Assembly: GCF_023953965.1 (NCBI RefSeq)
Contig: NZ_JAMLIX010000001.1
Coordinates: forward strand, 124,001-188,000
DNA length: 64,000 bases
Origin: Bosea sp. (in: a-proteobacteria)
GTDB lineage: Bacteria > Pseudomonadota > Alphaproteobacteria > Rhizobiales > Beijerinckiaceae
Direction: 5' to 3'
A model generated the notes under the pieces. It had not been told where the DNA came from, ran no database searches, and was given only the letters and a program-made list of their open reading frames with translations. Below are positions 8,860 to 16,325 of this stretch, piece after piece. Positions within the stretch are counted from its first letter, which is position 1; each line of letters starts with the position of its first letter. The position numbers and the translations under genes are program-made.

Positions 8860-10041
8860 ATGGTCAATCGCACGCCGAACTTCTCTCCGCAAGAATATGC
8901 CGAACGCCTCGCCAAGACGCAGCGCGCGATGCAGAAGTCCGGCATCGACACACTGATTGTCACCGATCCCTCCAACATGAACTGGCTCAGCGGTTACGAT
9001 GGCTGGTCCTTCTACGTGCATCAATGCGTCGTCGTTCCGCTGGACCGGGCGCCGTTCTGGTTCGGACGTAAGATGGATGCGGCGGGAGCCCTGCTGACGG
9101 TCTGGCTGCCCGACGAAGACGTCGTCGCATATCCCGAGGCCTACGTGCAGACCCCCGAACGCCACCCGATGCAGGTCCTCGCCGCACGGCTCTGCGAGCG
9201 TGGGTTGGGAGGCGGCACGATCGGCCTTGAGATGGACAACTACTATTTCACCGCCGCCGCTGATGCGACGCTGCGACAGGGCCTGCCGAACGCCCGCTTC
9301 AAGGACGCGACCGGCCTGGTGAACTGGCAGCGGGCGCGCAAGAGCGTGCAGGAACTCGACTATATGCGCACGGCCGGCCAGATCGCCGGGGCAGTTCACA
9401 AGCGCATCCTCGAGATCGCCGAGCCCGGCGTCCGGAAAAATGTCATCGCCGGGGAGATTTTTCACTCCGGCATCATGGGCGTCGATGGCAAGGGCGGCGA
9501 CTACTCGGCCTTCATGCCGATCATCGCCGCCGGCGCTGACGCCTCCGCCCCGCACCTGACTTGGGACGAGAACCCGCTGCAGCGCGACGAGGGCATCTTT
9601 TTCGAGCTCGGCGGTTGCTACAGGCGCTATCACTGCCCGCTCTGCCGCACCCTTTATCTCGGCAAGCCCTCCGACGCCTTCCTCGATGCTGAGAAGGCGA
9701 CGCTGGAGGGCATGGAGGCCGGGCTCGCCTTCGCAAAGGCGGGCAACACATGCGAAGACATGGCCAATGCCTATTTCGCCGTGCTGAAGCGCCACGGAAT
9801 CGAGAAGGACAGCCGTGCCGGTTACGCCATCGGGGTCAGTTATCCACCCGATTGGGGCGAGCGCACGATGAGCATCAGACCCGGAGACCGGACCGTGCTC
9901 GAGCCTGGCATGACCTTCCACTTCATGACCGGAGTCTGGCTTGAGACGATGGGCTTCGAGATGACCGAGAGCATCGCCATCACCCAGACCGGCTACGAAC
10001 TTCTCGCCGACGTTCCGCGCCGTCTCTTCGTAAAGGATTGA
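8860..10041 (+). CDS. doeA: M24 (creatinase-like) ectoine hydrolase, copy 2
   Basis: This is a tandem paralogue of the preceding gene: also 393 residues, collinear without gaps by eye, sharing PSNMNWLSGYDGWSFY, WGERTMSIRPGDRT and the C-terminal FEMTESIAITQTG. The start at ATG 8860 keeps the same distance to the shared LAKTQRAM block as copy 1. An in-frame ATG at 8812 would add 16 unrelated residues. The pocket reads APHLTWDEN and FFELGGCYRRYHCPLCRT. Divergence is scattered along the whole length, so this is not a fresh duplication. The two copies may differ in substrate (ectoine against hydroxyectoine or an N-acetyl isomer), which is inference. Confidence 0.82.
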   Translation: MVNRTPNFSPQEYAERLAKTQRAMQKSGIDTLIVTDPSNMNWLSGYDGWSFYVHQCVVVPLDRAPFWFGRKMDAAGALLTVWLPDEDVVAYPEAYVQTPERHPMQVLAARLCERGLGGGTIGLEMDNYYFTAAADATLRQGLPNARFKDATGLVNWQRARKSVQELDYMRTAGQIAGAVHKRILEIAEPGVRKNVIAGEIFHSGIMGVDGKGGDYSAFMPIIAAGADASAPHLTWDENPLQRDEGIFFELGGCYRRYHCPLCRTLYLGKPSDAFLDAEKATLEGMEAGLAFAKAGNTCEDMANAYFAVLKRHGIEKDSRAGYAIGVSYPPDWGERTMSIRPGDRTVLEPGMTFHFMTGVWLETMGFEMTESIAITQTGYELLADVPRRLFVKD

Positions 10042-10045
10042 TGCG

Positions 10046-11038
10046 ATGCGTCCTTCTCCCGTCACGCTGACCATCGACCCGGACCGCAACGGTGTTCAGC
10101 ACGGCCATATGCGGCTTCCCTACAGCCGCGACGATTCCGCCTGGGGCTCCGTCATGATCCCGATCACCGTCGTCAAGAACGGCGTGGGGCCGACGGCCCT
10201 GTTCACCGGCGGCAATCACGGCGACGAATATGAGGGGCCGGTGGCGCTCTTCGATCTGGCCCGAACACTCGATCCGGCACGCGTCCAAGGGAGGGTCGTT
10301 ATCGTGCCCGCGATGAATTATCCCGCCTTCGCGGCGGGAACCCGCACCTCGCCCATCGACAAAGGCAATCTCAATCGCGCCTTCCCGGGAAGCCCGGAAG
10401 GCGCCGTCACCGCGAAGATCGCCGATTTCTTCACGCGGGAACTGCTGCCGCTCGCGGATTTGGTACTCGATTTTCATTCCGGGGGCCGTACGCTCGATCT
10501 GCTTCCCTTTGCGGCGGCGCATATTCTCGACGACAAAGCGCAGCAGCAGCGATGCTTCGATGCCGTCAAGGCGTTCGGCGCACCCTACTCGATGCGGATG
10601 CGCGAGATCGACGCCGTCGGAATGTACGACACGATGGCCGAGGAGATGGGTAAGATCTTCGTCACGACGGAACTGCGCGGCGGCGGAACCGCCACGGCGG
10701 AAACGATCGCCATCGCCCGGCGCGGCACGCTCAACCTGCTTCGGCATGCCGGCATTCTCGACGGCCCGGTTGAGGTCGCTGAGACCACTTGGCTGTCGAT
10801 GGAGGCGGATGGCTGCTTTCTGTTCAGCGAGCATGCCGGGCTGGTCGAGCCTCATTGCGACCTCGGCGCCAAGGTCGCGAAGAGCGAGCCGATCGTCAGC
10901 ATCCACTCGATCGAGCGCTGCGGACAGCCGCCGGTGATCTATCGCGCACCACATGACGGCATCCTCGCCAGCCGGCACTTCCCAGGCCTGGTCCAGGTCG
11001 GCGACCATCTCGGCGTTGTCGCGACATTCGCAAGTTGA
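10046..11038 (+). CDS. doeB: DoeB-like N-acetyl-L-2,4-diaminobutyrate deacetylase
   Basis: This is a 330-residue zinc-dependent succinylglutamate desuccinylase/aspartoacylase-type hydrolase. The zinc ligands are visible in TGGNHGDEYEG (His and Glu, about residues 55-60) and in the later DFHSGG His. NLNRAFPG is the usual substrate-binding segment, and TTELRGGG carries the candidate catalytic Glu. The family that sits with DoeA removes the acetyl group from N-acetyl-diaminobutyrate, giving L-2,4-diaminobutyrate for the transaminase upstream. It starts four bases after the second M24 gene and closes the ectoine island. Confidence 0.85.
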   Translation: MRPSPVTLTIDPDRNGVQHGHMRLPYSRDDSAWGSVMIPITVVKNGVGPTALFTGGNHGDEYEGPVALFDLARTLDPARVQGRVVIVPAMNYPAFAAGTRTSPIDKGNLNRAFPGSPEGAVTAKIADFFTRELLPLADLVLDFHSGGRTLDLLPFAAAHILDDKAQQQRCFDAVKAFGAPYSMRMREIDAVGMYDTMAEEMGKIFVTTELRGGGTATAETIAIARRGTLNLLRHAGILDGPVEVAETTWLSMEADGCFLFSEHAGLVEPHCDLGAKVAKSEPIVSIHSIERCGQPPVIYRAPHDGILASRHFPGLVQVGDHLGVVATFAS

Positions 11039-11511
11039 AACGAGATGGCGATGATGTACTTTAAGTAGATTTAAGAGACCTGTGCCCGGTCCTCGCGTTC
11101 AACCTCCTGTTGTTATGGATCGTGCAACGGCTGGGAACCACCGGAAAATCATGATGGCGCCGTGGCCTCCGCCATGGCCGTCATGCGAGAAGCCGCCCCG
11201 GGCGGATCGCGGCTCTGGAGCTCCTACCTGGCATCGAAGCGGCCCGCTCCGGGCGCTTCATCGACCAGATCGGCAACGCCAGCCGACTGCGCTCCCCATG
11301 GCCGTCTCCAGCCCGCAGCGGTTCGACCATCGACATGTGCGGCGCGCGGTCGCCCGCGGCCCGGTCCTGCCTGCCCGTAAGGGCGCAAACCGGGTGGTCG
11401 CGCACATCCGGCAGCGCCTTTTGCCCGGCAAAGAAATCGAAACCTTTACGATCCTAGAATGGCGCGGGTTTTAACGGCCAGCGCTCCCGACGATCGGCAT
11501 ATCCCTTGACG
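11039..11511. other. Intergenic stretch, no gene recognised
   Basis: This stretch of about 470 bp separates the ectoine island from the secretion island. Open frames exist here but their composition (Pro/Arg/Ser-rich) and lack of a ribosome binding site argue against coding. The base composition drops briefly at 11050-11075. I see no convincing terminator, repeat or promoter. The promoter of the downstream exporter operon should lie in its right-hand part. Confidence 0.5.
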
Positions 11512-13773
11512 ATGACGTTCCCGAACAGGCCCCAGCCCGGGCCATCCCCGGCCGGCGGGCGGCACAGCGCGGGGCATGACGGCGTGAAGGGCGGGACGAG
11601 CCTTGCATACGCCGCCGGCCGGCGGCGACCCGGCACCGTTCCGACAATCCTGCAGATGGAGGCGGCCGAATGCGGCGCCGCCTGCCTCGCCATGGTCTTC
11701 GCCGCGTTCGGACGCTGGGAGCCGCTCGACCGGATCAGAGACAGCTGCGGCGTCTCGCGCGACGGAACCTCCGCGGCCGATATCGTCACGGCCGCACGCG
11801 CGCGCGGCTTCGACGCGGCCGCCTATAGCCGCGAGGTCGGTGAGCTCGCGCAATTGCCGCTGCCGCAGATCCTGTTCTGGGATTTCGATCATTTCGTGGT
11901 GCTGGAGGCGATCACGCGCGACGGCTTCCGGATCAACGATCCGGCCCATGGCCGGCGGCAGGTCGACACGGCCGAATTCGGGCGCCGTTTCACCGGCATC
12001 ACGCTCACTTTCACGCCCGGGCCGCATTTCCGCCCGACGCAACGGCCCCCAGCGATCGCGCGGCGGCTCCTGCGCATGCTGGCGGGATCGTTCGACATGT
12101 TCGTCGCGATCAGCCTCGCCAGCTTCGCAGCGGTGCTGATCGGCGTGCTGCTGCCGGGCTTCACCCGGATCTTCGTCGATGATTTCCTGGTCCAGGGCCA
12201 CAAGGACTGGCTGATTCCGCTGCTCGGCGCGATCCTCGCCGCAGGCAGCCTCAATGCCGTCTTCACGGCCCTGCATCTGCGCGGCCTGCAGAAGCTCCAG
12301 ACCAAGATCGCCGGTGTCGTGTCGGCGCGCTTCGTCTGGCGGCTGTTCCACCTGCCCTACGACTTCTTCGTGCGGCGCAGCCCGGTCGAAATCTCGGGCC
12401 GCACCCAGCTTGCCGCGCAGGTGGCCGGCACGATCTCGGGGCCCCTCGCCCAGGCTGGCGTCAACAGCCTCGCCATGACCGGCTATGTCGTCGTCATGCT
12501 CTGCTTCAGCCTGCCGCTGACGCTGGTGGTGCTGCTCTTCGCGGGGCTGGAACTGCTGGTCCTGCGCCTCGTCGCCCGCCCCATCCGCGAGAAGGCGGTC
12601 CATCTCCAGATGGCCGCCGGCCAGGCTCATTCGGCCGCCGTGCAGGGCGTCGCCCTGCTCGAGCAGGCCCGGCTCAACGGCAGCGAAGCCGTGCTCTTCG
12701 ACCGCATGATCGAGGCCGCCGCCCGGCTGATCAATTCCGAGCAGCGCAACGGCCGCGCGATCCGGCTGCTGGAGGCCTTGCCCTTCGCCATGAGCCGCCT
12801 GACGACGCTCGCCGTGCTGGGCGGCGGCTCGCTCCTGGTGATCTGGACGGAGATGACGCTGGGGACCCTTTTGGGCTTCCTGATGCTGACTTCGCTGTTC
12901 TCGGCCGCGCTCGGCGCCCTGACGCGCGTCGGTACCGCCTTCGGCCAGTCCCATGCCGCGATCGAACGCCTCGGCGACAGCCTCGACCGGGAACACAGCG
13001 AGGCTGCCGGCACCGCATCGGCATCCGGGCCGGAGGAGCCGGCACCGGCCGCAACCGGCGCGATCGCCCTGAACGGCGTAAGCTTCGGCTATCCTAACAG
13101 CGCGCCGATCCTGTCCGGGCTGCGACTCGACGTCGCCGCGGGAGATTGCATCGGCATCATCGGCGGCTCGGGCTGCGGCAAGAGCACGCTCGCCCGGCTG
13201 CTGGCGGGGGTGCTCGCGCCGACGCAGGGCGAGATCCTGTTCGAAACCGCCCGCCGCGACGGTCCGCCCTGGGCAGGGCGCAGCACCGGGATCGGCTATG
13301 TCGATCAGACGCCATTCTTCCCGAACGGCTCGCTGCGCGCGGCGCTGACCCTGTGGGGCGAGGCCGTCGACACGGCCGACATCCGGCAGGCTCTCGCCGA
13401 CGCGCAGATGGAGGAGGTGATCGCCGGCAGACCCGGCGGCATCGACGGCCCGATCGGCGAAGGCGGCGGCGGCTTCAGCGGCGGCGAGCGCCAGCGCCTC
13501 GCCGTGGCCCGTGCCCTGATCGGCCGGCCCCGCATCCTCGTGCTGGACGATGCCACCAGCGCGCTCGACGAGGGCACCGAGGAGCGGCTCCTGGAGAATC
13601 TGCGGCGCCGGAACATCACCATTCTGCTGTTCACCAACCGCGCCAGCGCCATCCGGCATCTCGACCACGCCTTCGCCCTGCATCAGGGCGAGCTCGTCGC
13701 CGTGCCGGTCGAAAGCGCCTATGAGGCGGCCACGCAGGGGCTGGCCGCCATCGGCGCGCCGGAGGTGGCATGA
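11512..13773 (+). CDS. C39 peptidase-containing ABC exporter (NHLM-type ABC1)
   Basis: This is a bifunctional exporter of about 753 residues that cuts a leader peptide and pumps the mature product across the inner membrane. The N-terminal C39 cysteine protease has Gln48 and Cys54 in LQMEAAECGAA, His127 in FDHFVVLE and Asp143 in INDPAHG. A transmembrane domain (about 175-440) follows, then an ABC domain with Walker A GGSGCGKST (about 551-559) and signature FSGGERQR. Walker B reads LVLDDATSALD (Asp for the catalytic Glu), and the H-loop is LLFTNRAS (Asn for His). This NBD is therefore degenerate and needs a partner. Start ATG 11512; TTG 11506 is an alternative. Its stop overlaps the partner gene (ATGA). 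Confidence 0.92.
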   Translation: MTFPNRPQPGPSPAGGRHSAGHDGVKGGTSLAYAAGRRRPGTVPTILQMEAAECGAACLAMVFAAFGRWEPLDRIRDSCGVSRDGTSAADIVTAARARGFDAAAYSREVGELAQLPLPQILFWDFDHFVVLEAITRDGFRINDPAHGRRQVDTAEFGRRFTGITLTFTPGPHFRPTQRPPAIARRLLRMLAGSFDMFVAISLASFAAVLIGVLLPGFTRIFVDDFLVQGHKDWLIPLLGAILAAGSLNAVFTALHLRGLQKLQTKIAGVVSARFVWRLFHLPYDFFVRRSPVEISGRTQLAAQVAGTISGPLAQAGVNSLAMTGYVVVMLCFSLPLTLVVLLFAGLELLVLRLVARPIREKAVHLQMAAGQAHSAAVQGVALLEQARLNGSEAVLFDRMIEAAARLINSEQRNGRAIRLLEALPFAMSRLTTLAVLGGGSLLVIWTEMTLGTLLGFLMLTSLFSAALGALTRVGTAFGQSHAAIERLGDSLDREHSEAAGTASASGPEEPAPAATGAIALNGVSFGYPNSAPILSGLRLDVAAGDCIGIIGGSGCGKSTLARLLAGVLAPTQGEILFETARRDGPPWAGRSTGIGYVDQTPFFPNGSLRAALTLWGEAVDTADIRQALADAQMEEVIAGRPGGIDGPIGEGGGGFSGGERQRLAVARALIGRPRILVLDDATSALDEGTEERLLENLRRRNITILLFTNRASAIRHLDHAFALHQGELVAVPVESAYEAATQGLAAIGAPEVA

Positions 13774-16325
13774 ACGTCGCCTTCGCCCCGGCGATCGCAC
13801 GCGTGCGGCTCGCAGCCGGCGAGAGCCATGCCCTGTCCGATGCCGCCCCCGCGACATTGAGCGGCGGGCCGGCCGATCTCTTCATGGTCACGCCCGGCAG
13901 CCCCGGCGGGCGTTTCGTCGCGACGCTGCCGCCGGAGACGCTGCTGCCCGGCGCGCCAGCGGCAGCGGCGCTGTTCATCCGGGCGCGCCGGCCCGCCTCC
14001 CTGATGCCCGGCGGCACTTCCGAGGGGGCACGCCCCTGGCTGGAGGCCCTGTCCCGCGCACTGCCCGATCGCGCCGGCGAAACGGCCGAACCCGAAGGAC
14101 CGGAAGCCTTCGCGGAGGCGACGGAGTATCTGCTCGAAGCCATCGCCCGGCATTTCGCCGACGAGGAAAGGCCCGCCGGAGCCGAGAGCGCTGCCGCCGA
14201 GCGCGACGACAAAGCCTATGCGAGCACGCTCAACGGCTTCCGCCTGCTGCTGGCGCAGCGTTTCAGGCGCCGGCCCGCCGCCGCGCCGAGCCCCCTCGCC
14301 GGCGCGGCGGCGCAGCTCGCCGCCCTGCGGCAGGCCAAGCCCGTTGCGATCCGAGAGCAGCCCGGCGAGACACGCGATGAGTTTCTCGATCGCTTCGCCG
14401 CGGCCCATGGGCTGCGCCTGCGCCGGATCAGGACGAAGGCCGGCGAGCCTCCCGAGGGCGACGGCCCCTTCCTGGTCTTCGACGAGGCGGCCCGCCCGCT
14501 CCTGCTGATCCCGCGCGCCCGCGGCGGCTACAGGCTGGAGGATCCGGCTGCCGGCATAGGCCAGCGCCGCAAAGCACAGGGCGAGCGTCAGCGCCTCCCA
14601 CAAGGGCTCGATCACCGCCAGCCGGTTCGAGAGCCGGGTCGAGCGCATGATGCGGCTCTGGAAGGCGAGGAAGTTCTCGCTCCATTGCGTGAAGGCCCGC
14701 TTCTCGCGGTGGCCGGCGCGGATCACCGGGATCAGGCGGATCAGGTCGTAGACGAAGGCCAGGACGACGACGTCCATGCGCTCGCCCTCGTAGATCGCCC
14801 GGAACTGGGCCCAGCCGAGGAGACAGGCGACCGCCAGCAGGAGCACGACGAGGCCGATCGCGGCGAGCCCCGCCATCGGCGAGATGAAGGCGACCAGCAG
14901 CGCGGCGGCGAGCCCGTTGACCAGGGCCAGCGCGCCGGCTGCCGCGAAGCCGATCATCGCGCGGCGGAACTTCTCGACCGTCTCCATCTGGGTGGCGAGG
15001 ATCAGCGTGGTGGAGCCGCGCAGCGCCGCGGGCGTCAGCCGCAGCAGGCGGTCGACCATCGCGGCATGCAGCGCCAGGCCCGAGCGCCCCTGCGCCCTGA
15101 GTTCGGCGAGGTGGCCGACGACATGGAAGGTGGTTTCCGCCACCAGTGCCACGACCAGCACCATGAGCAGGTCGATCAGGAAGCCGGTATCGGCGGTATG
15201 GACCGCGATGTTGGCGATCTGCGCCGAGGCGATCGGCGGCAGCAGCGCCAGACCCGCGCCGATGACGCCGCAGAAGCCGAGGAAGGCGAAATCCCAGGCG
15301 CTGTCGCGCAGGCCGAAGCCGAGGATGTCGCGCCAGCCGAGCTTGCCCGCCGGCAGCGTGCGGTAGAAGGCGAAGGCATCGGCCGACAGCAGGCGCCATT
15401 GCGCTGCATCGAAGGGCCGGGGCGCGGTCTCGCCGCTCGGATCGAGCTCGGGGCCGGCGAGGCGATCGTCTTCGTGATGGCACTCGGCCGGCTGATACGG
15501 GCGGGCCGGGAGCTCGCCCATACGCTGCTCGGCGCCTCGAAGCTGATGCCGATGGCCAAGCTCTCCCAGTCTCTGATCGAACAGCGGATCGACCCGCTGG
15601 TCTCGGGCGTCAGGGTGCCGTCACTGTCCGGCTCCATCGACATGACCGGCGTGAGCTTCTTCCATGGCGAGCGCCGCATTCTCAGCGATATCGACCTTTC
15701 CGTCGCACAAGGCGAGTTCCTCGGGCTGGCGGGGCCGTCCGGCGGCGGAAAATCGACCCTGCTCGCCCTGCTTTCCGGCCTCGAGCGGCCGCAATCGGGG
15801 CGGGTTCTGCTCGGCGGCTACGAGCTTGCCGCCCTCGACCGGCGCCAGATCGCCGGGCAGATCGGCATGGTGATGCAGAACAGCCGGCTCTTCCCCGGCT
15901 CGATCTTCCAGAACATCCGCGGCGTCAGCGACATCGACCTCGACGAGGCCTGGCATTTCGCCGAGCTGGCGGGCATCGCCGAGGAGCTGCGCCAGTTTCC
16001 GATGGGGTTGCAGACCATCGTCGTCGAGGGCGGATCGGGCCTCGCCACCGGACAGGCGCAGCGCATCCTGATCGCGCGGGCGCTGGCCAAGAAGCCCGCG
16101 GTGCTGGTGCTGGACGAGGCGATGAGCGCGCTGGACGGCGCCTCGCAGCAGCGCATCCTCGCAACGCTGTCCCGCCTGCCCCTGACGCGCATTCTGGTCT
16201 CGCACCGTCCCTCGACGCTGGCGAAGGCGGACCGGATCGTCGTCCTCCAGCGCGGGACCATCGTCGATGACGGTTCGCCTGAGGATATCATGAGGCGGCA
16301 GCCCCTTTTCCACGCGCGCGGATGA
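13770..16325 (+). CDS. Partner ABC exporter (NHLM-type ABC2) with its central membrane domain inverted in the DNA
   Basis: The frame is open for 851 codons but encodes three mismatched parts. Residues 1-257 are the N-terminal domain of an NHLM-type ABC2. Residues about 260-556 are hydrophilic, charged antisense sequence with no membrane helices. Residues about 559-851 are a normal ABC domain (Walker A GPSGGGKST, degenerate signature LATGQ, intact LVLDEAMSALD and H-loop VSHRPST). The missing transmembrane domain is on the opposite strand at 14547-15437. As it stands the product cannot form an exporter half. With the segment flipped, the frame stays open and an 851-residue canonical ABC2 is restored. 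ATGA overlaps join it to ABC1 and to the HlyD gene. Confidence 0.9.
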   Translation: MNVAFAPAIARVRLAAGESHALSDAAPATLSGGPADLFMVTPGSPGGRFVATLPPETLLPGAPAAAALFIRARRPASLMPGGTSEGARPWLEALSRALPDRAGETAEPEGPEAFAEATEYLLEAIARHFADEERPAGAESAAAERDDKAYASTLNGFRLLLAQRFRRRPAAAPSPLAGAAAQLAALRQAKPVAIREQPGETRDEFLDRFAAAHGLRLRRIRTKAGEPPEGDGPFLVFDEAARPLLLIPRARGGYRLEDPAAGIGQRRKAQGERQRLPQGLDHRQPVREPGRAHDAALEGEEVLAPLREGPLLAVAGADHRDQADQVVDEGQDDDVHALALVDRPELGPAEETGDRQQEHDEADRGEPRHRRDEGDQQRGGEPVDQGQRAGCREADHRAAELLDRLHLGGEDQRGGAAQRRGRQPQQAVDHRGMQRQARAPLRPEFGEVADDMEGGFRHQCHDQHHEQVDQEAGIGGMDRDVGDLRRGDRRQQRQTRADDAAEAEEGEIPGAVAQAEAEDVAPAELARRQRAVEGEGIGRQQAPLRCIEGPGRGLAARIELGAGEAIVFVMALGRLIRAGRELAHTLLGASKLMPMAKLSQSLIEQRIDPLVSGVRVPSLSGSIDMTGVSFFHGERRILSDIDLSVAQGEFLGLAGPSGGGKSTLLALLSGLERPQSGRVLLGGYELAALDRRQIAGQIGMVMQNSRLFPGSIFQNIRGVSDIDLDEAWHFAELAGIAEELRQFPMGLQTIVVEGGSGLATGQAQRILIARALAKKPAVLVLDEAMSALDGASQQRILATLSRLPLTRILVSHRPSTLAKADRIVVLQRGTIVDDGSPEDIMRRQPLFHARG
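14541..14546 (+). repeat. Left inverted repeat GATCCG bounding the inverted segment
   Basis: GATCCG here encodes Asp-Pro in LEDP, the last residues of the normal N-terminal domain. It is the exact reverse complement of CGGATC at 15438-15443. Both copies sit in codon register, 891 bp (297 codons) apart. The identity does not extend cleanly beyond six bases on either side. Confidence 0.7.
14547..15437 (-). other. Inverted 891-bp segment carrying the ABC2 transmembrane domain
   Basis: Read on the minus strand this segment is a clean ABC-exporter membrane domain. It starts SGETAPRPFDAAQW, continues through AFYRTLPAGKLGWRDILGFG and long hydrophobic helices (for example GALALVNGLAAALLVAFI and GLVVLLLAVACLLGW), and ends ALCFAALAYAGS. 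Joined to the plus-strand flanks it gives LEDP|SGETAPRPF at one end and AYAGS|RIELGAGEAIVF at the other, which is continuous and in frame. Neither strand has a stop codon in these registers across the segment. It looks like an intact, recent or reversible inversion rather than a decayed one. Confidence 0.88.
15438..15443 (+). repeat. Right inverted repeat CGGATC bounding the inverted segment
   Basis: CGGATC encodes Arg-Ile at the resumption of the ABC2 plus-strand coding (RIELGAGEAI). It is the reverse complement of GATCCG at 14541-14546. Exchange between the two copies inverts the segment without changing length or reading frame. Confidence 0.7.

Noticed and set aside
11082..11474. Open frame of 130 codons before the C39 exporter
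   Set aside because: Pro/Arg-rich, no ribosome binding site, no recognisable sequence, and competing frames are equally open.
11512..13773. ABC1 ATPase domain considered broken because of LVLDDATSALD and LLFTNRAS
   Set aside because: The changes are complementary to those in ABC2 and typical of heterodimeric exporters, so they are not decay.
13719..15521. A 600-codon minus-strand frame over the ABC2 region as an independent gene
   Set aside because: Only its middle part is real coding sequence (the inverted membrane domain). Both ends are antisense of plus-strand coding, and it has no ribosome binding site. It is best explained as part of the inverted ABC2 gene.
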